In this document: positions 1 to 7,365 of the stretch, piece after piece | Position numbering within the stretch: position 1 is the first letter of the stretch | How the letters are laid out: each line of letters opens with the position of its first letter | Assembly: GCA_001303665.1 (NCBI GenBank) | Contig: LJUF01000007.1 | Span: 1 to 31,606, forward strand | Direction: 5' to 3' | Length of the DNA: 31,606 nt | Origin: Phycisphaerae bacterium SM23_33 | GTDB lineage: Bacteria; Planctomycetota; Phycisphaerae; SM23-33 | Notes under the pieces: generated by a model | Databases searched by the model: none | Told to the model about the DNA's origin: nothing | Seen by the model: only the letters and a program-made list of their open reading frames with translations | Program-made: the position numbers and the translations under genes

Positions 1-251
1 AACCTTACCACGGGCTCGCGCCCGTGGCTGTTTTCAACCACGCGGCGGGCCGGTTGGGCCGCCTCGACGGGACGTGCCGCCCCCAGGGGGCAAGCACGCG
101 CGATCATCCGGCAATAGCCGCGGGCGCCAGCCCGTGGGGAGAGGGCCCACCCCCCGTCCCGGAACCTTACCACGGGCTCGCGCCCGTGGCTGTTTTCAAC
201 CACGCGGCGGGCCGGTTGGCCCGTCCCGACGGGACGTGCCGCCCCCAGGGG
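1..251. repeat. 89-bp direct repeat pair with internal hairpins
   Basis: Bases 1-89 and 163-251 are the same sequence with three mismatches that I can count (offset 162 bp). Each copy starts aaccttacc and carries a 20-nt hairpin, CCACGGGC-TCGC-GCCCGTGG, at 8-27 and 170-189. A third, inverted copy of the hairpin (18 of 20 bases) lies at 118-137 between them. A short GACGTGCCGCC motif from the repeat end recurs at 251-261. No open frame here looks coding. This resembles the short intergenic hairpin repeats common in GC-rich planctomycete genomes; whether it is mobile or a transcription end is not visible. Confidence 0.75.
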
Positions 252-355
252 ACGTGCCGCCCTACCGTTGGGAAACAGCGAGGAAAGGCAAGCCGGGCGG
301 GGCGCCGGCGTGGCGGCGGGGCGCGGGCGTGGCGGCGGGGGTTGGCGATCACTCC
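252..355. other. Non-coding GC-rich spacer
   Basis: This is the rest of the gene-free left edge. It contains an imperfect tandem of a GGCGTGGCGGCGGGG-type unit at about 303-345, next to the end of the minus-strand lipoprotein gene. I see no RNA gene, promoter or coding pattern. Confidence 0.5.
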
Positions 356-1432
356 CTACGGCTGTAGCTTCTTCAGTTCGCGCTTGGCCCAGGCGGCGAC
401 CCGGGGGTCGGGATCCCGCGTCAGGCGTTGATAGGCGGCCCGGCGTGCGGGGGCGTCTTCGAAGTCATCCGGGCAGTGGACCAGAGGCAACACCTGCTTC
501 TTCGTGCCCTTCCGGGCCTTGGCCATGGCCTCGGCCAAGGCCTTGTGGGCGGCGGCCTGCATCTGCCGGCCGTCGAAGGAGGCGGCCGGCCGGAAGGATA
601 CCTGGATTTGTAGTGGCAGCGAGGCGACGAAGTACCCATTCTCCCGTCGGACGAGTGCCGGGCCGCTGAAGCTGAGGCGGCCGTCGGGGCCGGACTGCCT
701 GGCGGCGGTCAGGTCGTCCAGGCAGTCCTGGCACAACTGCTGGGCGGTGGGGGGCAGCCCGAAGAGCCAGCGGGAGGTGGAAAAGGTGACCCCCCCCATC
801 GGGCAGCCCTTGTTGCGGCAGTGGGCGCCGTCGCCGTGGGAGGTGTTCTTGCACAGGCCGAGGATGTGGCCGGCCTCGTGCTGAGCCATCCGGGCGCCGG
901 CCCGCTTGTGCAGCAAGGGCTCCCAGGCCACATCGATGTAGATGGCGCAGGGATACTGCGTCGAGACGTGCACGCGGTGAGGCTTTGGCAGGCGCATCCG
1001 TTTGGAGTCGAAGATCAGCACGTAGAGATAGGCCGCCTGAGGAGCGCTGCCGCCGCCGGGCGGGCCGGACATGTGCATCAGGGCCAGCCCGTGAGGGTGC
1101 GTCCGCTCGGCCTGGGTGAGGGGGATGGGCTTGTCCCGCAGGAAGCGGATGCCGTCGGGCTTGTGGCAGTGCCTGCGGAGGAAGTCCTTGAGTGCGGCGA
1201 GGGCGTCTTCATCGGGCTGGACGCCTTCGACGGTGTCAATTTCAACGTACAGGCTGGGGTAGGGCTGGGCCAGCAGGTACAGCAGCTCGGGCCTCTGCCA
1301 GTCCGGCAGGCCGGGGCCGCCGCCCGCCGGCGCCCCGCAGCCGCCCAGGACCAACGCGGCAAACCACAGGCCGATCAAAGAAAGGGCTCGCCGCCTGGGG
1401 GGTCTTCGCCCGACCTGGGCATCTCCGGCCAC
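356..1432 (-). CDS. Zinc-metalloprotease-like lipoprotein (archaemetzincin-like motif)
   Basis: Predicted exported lipoprotein with a metalloprotease-like centre. I chose the GTG at 1432 because AGGGG lies about 8 nt before it; the frame stays open to a TTG at 1486 that has no ribosome-binding site. From this start (358 aa), basic residues precede a hydrophobic stretch ending LVLGGC, a lipobox with Cys32. The centre reads HEAGHILGL (about residues 185-193), then HCRNKGCPM, then CQDC 21 residues later. This resembles the archaemetzincin layout HExxHxxGxxHC-x4-CxM-x17-CxxC. However, the residue where the third zinc ligand should be is Lys, and the HC element is displaced by nine residues, so His199 or His204 would have to bind zinc. 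The C-terminus looks like one HEAT-type helix pair. Activity is inferred; no close family was recognised. Confidence 0.75.
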   Translation of the reverse strand: MAGDAQVGRRPPRRRALSLIGLWFAALVLGGCGAPAGGGPGLPDWQRPELLYLLAQPYPSLYVEIDTVEGVQPDEDALAALKDFLRRHCHKPDGIRFLRDKPIPLTQAERTHPHGLALMHMSGPPGGGSAPQAAYLYVLIFDSKRMRLPKPHRVHVSTQYPCAIYIDVAWEPLLHKRAGARMAQHEAGHILGLCKNTSHGDGAHCRNKGCPMGGVTFSTSRWLFGLPPTAQQLCQDCLDDLTAARQSGPDGRLSFSGPALVRRENGYFVASLPLQIQVSFRPAASFDGRQMQAAAHKALAEAMAKARKGTKKQVLPLVHCPDDFEDAPARRAAYQRLTRDPDPRVAAWAKRELKKLQP

Positions 1433-1594
1433 TTGCTTTTCCCCTGGACCTGCTTGATCCAAGCGTTTCCTTCGCTCCTGTCCCAAACCATGCTGTGCCG
1501 GGTTCGCAGGTCAGTGCCGCAGAGGCAGGAACGTCTGCTCCCCCGGCCAGCCGTCGCGGGCCGCGGAAACGCGGTCACCGTCCCCGAGAACAGA

Positions 1595-2971
1595 CTATTC
1601 GTATTCCTCCTCGTTGACAGTGGCGGCCGGCTGGGTGGTGGTGTCTGCCACCGGCAGCCCGGTGGTCGGCTGGGAGCTTGTGCCCTTGGGGGCCGGCGGC
1701 GTGGGGCTGGTCTGCGGCGCCGGCTGAGTGGTGGGCGCAGGCTCGGGCGTGGGGGTGGGCTCCAGCGTGGGGGGCTCGATCATCTCGCGGATGGGGATGA
1801 TCGGCTCGAGCCGGACAGGAGGGGGAGCGGCTTCGCGGAGGACCACAACCTGCTCGGCCTCGACCACGTACATGCGCAGGCGCTCATCGTACTTGGGGGT
1901 TCCGATGACGCCGACGTAAGCCCCGACGCACTTGTCCAGGTCGACCACGCCGGTGGTGCACTGGACGTAGGCGCCGATGCCGCGGCGGTCGGGCTCGGTG
2001 ACGATATAGCGTTTGGGGCCGGTGCTGCCGCCCGTGAAGAGCTGGCTGGGGCGCAGCAGGCCCTCGGCGGCGTAGGAGCGGCGGCGGGTGGCCGGCAACT
2101 CCACTCGGACGGTGGCGGCGGCCAGTTGGGCCTGTTGGGCCCTGACCTTGGCTACCAGGTCGGCGACGGCCTGGCGGTCCTTCTCCAGTTCGAGCTCCTT
2201 GTTGAGGTCGTCGATTCTGGCCTGAAGGAAAGGCGCCAGGGGGCTGTCGCCGGCGACCTTGATGGCCTGAAACTGGGCCAGGAGAGACTTCACGTCGCGC
2301 TCCTCCCGGGGCTTTTCGAATTCTTTCTGGAGGTCGGCCTCGGCGGCCTTGAAGGCGGCGAGGGCCTTGGCGAACTCGTCGTCGACGGGCGGCTTGACGG
2401 GGGCCTGGTCGGTGGTCGGCTGGGTGGCGACAAGCTGGGTGGTGGGCTCGGTGGCAGCGACTTGAGTGGTCGGGGCCGCTTCCGGCGGGCCGATGCCCTC
2501 GGCCCGGACGAACTGTGAGCTGATCCACAGGACGACGCCTTCGGGGGGAACGATCTTGTAGTAGCCGTCGCCCTCGCCGAGGATGGCCACCTTGTCCGGC
2601 TTGCTCAGCCGGGTCTGGATGACGTCGTTCCGCCCGGGCATGAGGTCGCTGCCGGCGCGGACCAGCACGTTGGTGCCGGTGACCGTGCCGATCTTGCCGT
2701 CGTCGGAGCTGACGAAGCTCTTGGAGATGAGACTGTAGCATTGCGGCGGCGGAACGATCTTCAGCCAGCCGAACTCCTCGCCCTGGACCTGCACCGTGGC
2801 CGGGGCGGACAGCTTCGTGCAGGGGTAGCCGTCAACCGGGGCGCTGCGAACGTACACGTTGCTGCCGGTGACGATGCCGACGTATTCCCCGGCGGCTGGG
2901 CGCGTCGTCTGGGCCGAGGCCGTCCCCAGGGCCAACGCCGCCAACGCCATGACCAGCATCCTGCAAGACAT
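1595..2971 (-). CDS. Secreted protein with two bacterial SH3 domains
   Basis: 458-residue exported protein. The first 20 residues form a signal peptide ending ASA. Two SH3-type modules follow (roughly residues 29-75 and 90-140), each with the V-x-G-x-N-V-x-V-R-(S/A) pattern and a GxY/W-KIVPP strand. A Thr/Ala/Pro linker, a charged helical stretch likely to form a coiled coil (about 200-280), a further small domain around YIVTEPDRRGIGAYVQ, and a Pro/Thr-rich C-terminus come after. Bacterial SH3 modules usually bind cell-wall or protein ligands, so a periplasmic or envelope scaffold role is inferred. The start is well supported: AGGAG stands 7 nt upstream, and a TTGACA-N17-TAGGTT promoter lies at 3017-3045. 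It is divergent from the HIT gene. Confidence 0.8.
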   Translation of the reverse strand: MSCRMLVMALAALALGTASAQTTRPAAGEYVGIVTGSNVYVRSAPVDGYPCTKLSAPATVQVQGEEFGWLKIVPPPQCYSLISKSFVSSDDGKIGTVTGTNVLVRAGSDLMPGRNDVIQTRLSKPDKVAILGEGDGYYKIVPPEGVVLWISSQFVRAEGIGPPEAAPTTQVAATEPTTQLVATQPTTDQAPVKPPVDDEFAKALAAFKAAEADLQKEFEKPREERDVKSLLAQFQAIKVAGDSPLAPFLQARIDDLNKELELEKDRQAVADLVAKVRAQQAQLAAATVRVELPATRRRSYAAEGLLRPSQLFTGGSTGPKRYIVTEPDRRGIGAYVQCTTGVVDLDKCVGAYVGVIGTPKYDERLRMYVVEAEQVVVLREAAPPPVRLEPIIPIREMIEPPTLEPTPTPEPAPTTQPAPQTSPTPPAPKGTSSQPTTGLPVADTTTQPAATVNEEEYE

Positions 2972-3016
2972 GACTTGCTCCTTTTCTCCAGGTTGTCGCC
3001 CTTGGCTGCGGGGTAG

Positions 3017-3045
3017 AACCTAGCACGGCCCAGAAGCGGTGTCAA
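3017..3045 (-). promoter_or_regulatory. Sigma70-type promoter of the SH3 protein gene
   Basis: Read on the minus strand: TTGACA (3045-3040), 17-bp spacer, TAGGTT (3022-3017). The -35 is perfect and the -10 matches 3 of 6. Transcription would start near 3010, giving a leader of about 40 nt that contains the AGGAG site before the ATG at 2971. Confidence 0.55.
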
Positions 3046-3092
3046 CAATACACAGGTTACAAGCGCGGCCCGGGGGCGGGGCGGCTTGGAGG

Positions 3093-3122
3093 TTGCCGCG
3101 CGGGCGGGCGAGGCGATATAGT
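3093..3122 (+). promoter_or_regulatory. Promoter of the HIT-dgt operon, possibly leaderless
   Basis: TTGCCG (3093-3098), 18-bp spacer, TATAGT (3117-3122; 5 of 6 to consensus). The expected transcription start, about 7 nt beyond the -10, falls at 3129-3130, on the GTG start codon of the HIT gene. There is no purine-rich ribosome-binding site before that codon, so a leaderless mRNA is a reasonable reading. Confidence 0.45.
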
Positions 3123-3129
3123 TACATCC

Positions 3130-3675
3130 GTGGGTGAGGAATTCCACAACGCCGATCGGAAGCGGAACATTCACGCCCCCTGGCGAATCGAATACATCCG
3201 CAACCTGCCGGAGGAGGAGGGCTGCTTCCTGTGCCGGGCCCGCGACCAGGTGGGGCGGGAACAGGAAAACCTGCTGCTGTGGCGAACCGGCAACTGCCTG
3301 GTGGTGATGAACAAGTTTCCGTATACGGCCGGCCACCTGCTGGTGGCCCCGGCGGAGCATGTGGCGGGGCTGGGCGAACTGGACGGAGAGGTGATGCGGG
3401 AGATGATGGAGCTGACCCGCGACTGCACGGAGCTGCTGCGGCAAGCCATGCGGGCTGAGGGGTTTAACGTCGGCATCAACATCGGGCGGTGCGCCGGGGC
3501 GGGGCTGCCCGAACACCTGCACCTGCACGTGGTGCCGCGATGGCAGGCGGACACGAACTTCATGGCGGTGCTGGGGGACGTCCGCATGATCCCGCAGTCG
3601 CTGCGAGAGCTGCGGGGGGAGCTGCTGGCGGAGGGCGAAAGCCTGAAGCTTCCGCAAGTGGTTTATGGGAAATGA
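3130..3675 (+). CDS. HIT family nucleotide-binding protein (Ap4A phosphorylase/hydrolase-like)
   Basis: 181 residues. The histidine triad H-L-H-L-H-V-V is at residues 129-135 within NIGRCAGAGLPEHLHLHVVP, and NKFPYTAGHLLVAP is the usual nucleotide-pocket strand. HIT proteins transfer or hydrolyse nucleotidyl groups through the middle histidine. The opening HAPWRIEYI and the ending in which the protein binds a GG-free DANF-type loop (here DTNFM) resemble the actinobacterial Ap4A phosphorylase branch, so dinucleoside polyphosphate turnover is the best guess. The Cys pair CFLC (about residues 32-35) could hold zinc. The start is GTG; no ribosome-binding site precedes it. The 3' end overlaps the dGTPase gene by 11 bp, so the two are probably co-transcribed and may share a role in nucleotide clean-up. 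Confidence 0.85.
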   Translation: MGEEFHNADRKRNIHAPWRIEYIRNLPEEEGCFLCRARDQVGREQENLLLWRTGNCLVVMNKFPYTAGHLLVAPAEHVAGLGELDGEVMREMMELTRDCTELLRQAMRAEGFNVGINIGRCAGAGLPEHLHLHVVPRWQADTNFMAVLGDVRMIPQSLRELRGELLAEGESLKLPQVVYGK

Positions 3676-4813
3676 GATACGAGAGGAATTCACCGCCTAT
3701 CAGGAGGGGTGGCTGGGACCCTGGGCGCTGCGCGTAGCCGACAGCGGGGGGCGGGCGCACGGCGGAGATGAGCATCCCTATCGGACCTGCTACCAGCGCG
3801 ACCGGGACCGCGTTATTCACTGCTCGGCCTTTCGGCGCCTGGACTACAAGACGCAGGTGTTCGTGCCGCACGAGCAGGACCATTACCGCACCCGTCTGAC
3901 GCACACCCTGGAGGTGGCGCAGGTGGCCCGGACGCTGGGGCGGGCGCTGCGGGCCAACGAGGACGTGGCCGAGGCCGTCGCCCTCGCCCACGACCTGGGA
4001 CACCCGCCCTTCGGCCATGCCGGGGAACGCTCGCTGGAGGAATTGATGGCCGACCACGGGCACTTCGAGCACAACCGCCAGACGCTGCGGGTGGTGGATT
4101 ACCTGGAACATCCTTACCCGGAGTTCCGCGGACTGAATCTCACTCAGGCCGTCCGCCGCTGCCTGGCCAAGCACGAAACGCGGTACGACGCCCCGGCTGC
4201 CGGGGAGTTTGACGACGGTCTGCTGCCGCCGCTGGAGGGGCAGTTGGTGGACCTGGCCGACGAGATCGCCTATACGTCCGCCGACCTGTACGATGCCCTG
4301 GGGGCGGGCTGGATAGCCCCCGGGCAAATGGAGGACCTGGCGTTGTGGCGGATGGCATGGGAAAGGGCGCCCTCGGCCGGGGCTGCCGCCGCCACTCACC
4401 GGCGGATCCAGGCCTGCCGAAACGTGCTGGACATCCTGGCCGAGGACGCCGTGGCGGCCACGGCCCGGCGGCTGGAGCAACTGGACCCGGCCGGGCCGGC
4501 CGACGTGCAGTCGGCCCGGCATCGGTGCGCCGCCTTCAGCGACGAGCTGGGCGGTCCCGTGCGGCAGATGCAGGAATTCCTGCTGGCCAACGTGTACCAG
4601 CACGCCGAAGCCCGGCGGCAGCATGGCCAGGCCCGGCAGATCATCCGCGGCCTTTTCCAGGCCTACCTGGGGTCAGCTTCGCTGCTGCCGGCCCGCTACC
4701 AGGAGCGCGTTGGCAGCGAGGATCCCCACCGCGTGGTCTGCGACTACATCGCCGGCATGACCGACCGCTTCTGCCGTCAGCAGCACCGGCGGATCGTGAA
4801 GCTGCGGTCTTGA
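3665..4813 (+). CDS. dgt: Deoxyguanosinetriphosphate triphosphohydrolase-like protein (HD domain)
   Basis: 382 residues, the short dGTPase-like type. The family cleaves dNTPs to deoxynucleosides and triphosphate. The opening Y-R-T-x-Y-Q-R-D-R-D-R-V-I-H-x-x-A-F-R-R-L-(D/E)-Y-K-T-Q-V-F block is typical. The HD metal site is visible: His80 (THTLEVAQV), His109-Asp110 (AHDLGHPPFGH) and Asp199 (LADEIAY). The ATG at 3665 lies inside the end of the HIT gene, an 11-bp overlap implying translational coupling. It ends convergent with the membrane protein gene; no clear terminator is seen in the 122 bp between them. Confidence 0.92.
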   Translation: MGNEIREEFTAYQEGWLGPWALRVADSGGRAHGGDEHPYRTCYQRDRDRVIHCSAFRRLDYKTQVFVPHEQDHYRTRLTHTLEVAQVARTLGRALRANEDVAEAVALAHDLGHPPFGHAGERSLEELMADHGHFEHNRQTLRVVDYLEHPYPEFRGLNLTQAVRRCLAKHETRYDAPAAGEFDDGLLPPLEGQLVDLADEIAYTSADLYDALGAGWIAPGQMEDLALWRMAWERAPSAGAAAATHRRIQACRNVLDILAEDAVAATARRLEQLDPAGPADVQSARHRCAAFSDELGGPVRQMQEFLLANVYQHAEARRQHGQARQIIRGLFQAYLGSASLLPARYQERVGSEDPHRVVCDYIAGMTDRFCRQQHRRIVKLRS

Positions 4814-4935
4814 GGCAAGCTTGTGCGGCCGGTGCCGTGAAAGTCTGCCTATCGGCTGACGCGGCCAGTGGGCAAGACGGCGGCGGTGCGTTTCGCAACG
4901 AGCCGCCGGGCGGGATTCCGAGCCCCTGGGTTGGG

Positions 4936-6717
4936 CTATTCGGACGTTTCCTCTTCGCCTTCTTCCTCGGCGGGCTTTTCTTCCGCCGGCGGCTGCTCTT
5001 CGGGCTGCTCCTCAGCGGGCGGGGCGGCCGCCTCTTCCGCTTCGGCCTCTTCGACGTACACGTCGTCCAGGTCCGTGGCGTCCACTTTCTGCCGCAGCAG
5101 GTAGTAGATGTTGGTGGCGGCGGAGAAGAAGAACGTCACCAGGAAGGCCAGCACCACGGCGGAAACCACGTACACCCAGAAGGCCAGGACCACCGAGGCG
5201 GCTTTCTCGGAGGCGTTTTTCATCGCCTCGAACTGCATCGGCCCATGGAAGCACTCGAATGTCGGCCGGGCCCACATCACGTCCAGTTTTCCAGCGCCCT
5301 CCGCATACTGGGGTCGGTCGGCCAGCCTCATGGCCCAACCGGCCCAGCAGTGCGTGGCTCCCAGCAGCAGGAACGCGAACAGCCGGACGAACAGGTAACA
5401 GATCGTCCCGTACACCCCCGCGACCAGCCAATACAGACCGTAGCGGAAAGGCCTGGCCCAGACATAACTGAACGACCGGCTGATGGAGTCAAAGCTGTCG
5501 GAGCCTTCCACGGCGATGGTCGGCCACATCAACGGCCAGCCGGCCACCAGCCCGATCGCCAGGAAGGTGACAACCGCCGCCAACATCAGCGCCAAGCCGA
5601 ACAGCAGGGCCACAAACCACTCGCCGAAGTAAGGAAGGGCCCCGGCCGCGCCACCCAGCGCCACCAGCAGGCCCAGCAGCACGATGATGGCCAGCGGCAG
5701 CAGCGGGGCGCTGACGAAGCTGAGGAACTTCGATAGGCCGAATTTGACCGCGGCCATGATCGAGATCTTTTCCTCGCGGGCGGCGTGCAGGGCGGCAATG
5801 CGGCAGATGGCCCCGCCCAGAACCGCCCAGATCGCCAAGGCCACCGGCAGCAGGAACAGCGAGTAGATGGGGTAGCTGGAAACCAGCCACCACAGGCCCC
5901 AGGCCGACATCGCCAGCCAGGCCAACAGCCCATAGCCTTCCGGGGCGTCCGTGGAGGCATCGAACTCCGTCTTGCTGGTAACCGTGGCGACCCGGTACGC
6001 CGCCGGGATCATGGAGCCCCGTCTCTCGTACAACTTGCCCAGGCCGGTGGCAATGTTCCCCCGGCGGACGGCCCCGACGGCGTTGCCAATGCACCGCGTC
6101 TGCCACTCCCCGAAGGCCGAGAAGATCCGGCGACCGCGCACGCCGCGCAAGCCCTCGCAGCGAGCCGCGTAGTTCTGCAGCTCCTGTCGCTGCGCCCTAA
6201 GCCGATCCCTATGGGCCTGGGCTTTCTTCGCCTGCCACTCCTCCTTGGGGAGATCCTTGGCTTCCTTCAGAGCGTCCAGTTCGGCCTCCTCGGCCCTCTT
6301 GAGCTGCTCCTGGTAGGTCTTCTCATACTGCTCCTCGAGACGCTTGTAATTGCTCCAGAAATCGGCCTTGGCCATCTTCTCCGGGGTGGGGACTGCGGCC
6401 GGGTATTCCCTCAGCAGGTTCCGCAGGGAGTTGGCGCGATCCTGTTCGAGCCACTCTTGTTTGCGCAGCTTGAAGGCCGCGCGGCTCTCGGCCGTCCAGT
6501 ACGCCCAGGGCTCGTCCTTCTGCACCCAGTTCGAGTCGGAGACACCCGTCCAGACCACGTCCAGCGCCCGCCCCCAGGCGTAGGTCAGGAAAATGGCAAG
6601 GAAAGCCAGCACGATCTTGCTGGGGTGGATGGCCATCTTGAAGCTTTTGAAGACGTGCGTGAAACTGAAGACCTCATTCCAGCTTACGCTCCGCACGACG
6701 TGCTGTTCGTTGGCCAT
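4936..6717 (-). CDS. Multi-span membrane protein with acidic Glu/Pro tail, function unknown
   Basis: 593 residues. One span near the N-terminus (about 35-55) is followed by a long charged helical section of about 170 residues rich in Lys/Glu/Arg. Five or more further spans follow between about residues 268 and 540, including a Gly/Ala/Leu-rich pair around LAIIVLLGLLVALGG. The last 50 residues are almost only Glu, Ala and Pro. The segment EGSDSFDSISRSFSYVWARPFRYGLYWL resembles planctomycete membrane proteins I have seen only as hypothetical. The charged section between spans 1 and 2 and the acidic tail are probably on the same side of the membrane. The start is supported by AAAGGA about 6 nt before the ATG. 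It is a single gene, divergent from the groEL cluster. I do not assign a function. Confidence 0.8.
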   Translation of the reverse strand: MANEQHVVRSVSWNEVFSFTHVFKSFKMAIHPSKIVLAFLAIFLTYAWGRALDVVWTGVSDSNWVQKDEPWAYWTAESRAAFKLRKQEWLEQDRANSLRNLLREYPAAVPTPEKMAKADFWSNYKRLEEQYEKTYQEQLKRAEEAELDALKEAKDLPKEEWQAKKAQAHRDRLRAQRQELQNYAARCEGLRGVRGRRIFSAFGEWQTRCIGNAVGAVRRGNIATGLGKLYERRGSMIPAAYRVATVTSKTEFDASTDAPEGYGLLAWLAMSAWGLWWLVSSYPIYSLFLLPVALAIWAVLGGAICRIAALHAAREEKISIMAAVKFGLSKFLSFVSAPLLPLAIIVLLGLLVALGGAAGALPYFGEWFVALLFGLALMLAAVVTFLAIGLVAGWPLMWPTIAVEGSDSFDSISRSFSYVWARPFRYGLYWLVAGVYGTICYLFVRLFAFLLLGATHCWAGWAMRLADRPQYAEGAGKLDVMWARPTFECFHGPMQFEAMKNASEKAASVVLAFWVYVVSAVVLAFLVTFFFSAATNIYYLLRQKVDATDLDDVYVEEAEAEEAAAPPAEEQPEEQPPAEEKPAEEEGEEETSE

Positions 6718-7336
6718 GACAGGTCCTTTCGACTGTTTTCAGCAGGTGCACTCGTCCGAACAGTTTAGGCGCTTCCCCCCGCCTGCTGTGACCGGCGGGG
6801 CCGACATGGGTGGTAGCTGGCCGAAATTATATCCACTGCCGGTCCCCTTTCAACCAATTTTCGGCAAGCGCCCGAAGGAGCGGAGAGATTCGCACACTTC
6901 GCCTGCCGTCATCGCAGCCGGGGGCAGAACGCAGAATGCGGCGGCAGAACGTCCAAAGGCCACGAGAAGTCGACCTTGGGAAGCAGCGGCATTCCAACTG
7001 TCAAATCGCCACCCGGCGGGGCCAGCGGGTGCAGCTTCTGGCAGACATGGCGGCTGTCGCAGAGCCAAGGTGTTTTCCTAAGCGGACGATGCAAATGGAC
7101 TTATTTATCGCGGCACAGCAGTTGCTCCGCCCGGATTGGCGCGGCAAGGTGCGTCCGTGCCCTGGGACCGGCGGCCTGACGCGACCTTCGCCGCTGGGCC
7201 GCCGCAGCCCCCCGGCCGAGCGGACTCCGACGGCCGCACAAGACGGACGCCCGAAGACGGGTCGCGGGCACGCCCTGAGAGTGATCGCGGGGCTACGCCC
7301 AGGGACGTCTCTGGCGTTGGTTGTTGGCAGAAAGCC
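6718..7336. other. Long spacer before the groEL cluster, no gene seen
   Basis: About 650 bp (with the hairpin below) separates the divergent membrane-protein and groEL1 genes. Frames on both strands have no ribosome-binding site and no protein-like composition. There is no CIRCE element (TTAGCACTC-N9-GAGTGCTAA) and no clear sigma32-type promoter, so the heat-shock control sequence of this cluster is not one I recognise. Confidence 0.5.
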
Positions 7337-7354
7337 CCTTTTCGCAGCGAAAGG
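7337..7354 (+). promoter_or_regulatory. Hairpin covering the groEL1 ribosome-binding site
   Basis: CCTTT (7337-7341) pairs with AAAGG (7350-7354). After a bulged T, CG pairs with CG around a three-base CAG loop. The 3' arm contains the first part of the AAAGGAG ribosome-binding site (7350-7356), which sits 9 nt before the ATG at 7366. A run of four T opposite the site recalls fourU RNA thermometers. The stem is short, so this is a candidate only. Confidence 0.3.
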
Positions 7355-7365
7355 AGAACCCATCG

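Noticed and set aside
1..261. CRISPR array
   Set aside because: Only two long repeat copies with three mismatches and no regular spacers; the unit is a hairpin repeat, not a CRISPR.
821..2518. 565-codon plus-strand open frame across two minus-strand genes
   Set aside because: It runs across the gap between two genes with signal peptides and domain motifs on the other strand, and has no start site or domain of its own.
6718..7365. Search for CIRCE or sigma32-type control before groEL1
   Set aside because: No TTAGCACTC inverted repeat and no CTTGAA-CCCCAT pair are visible, so no HrcA or sigma32 site is claimed.
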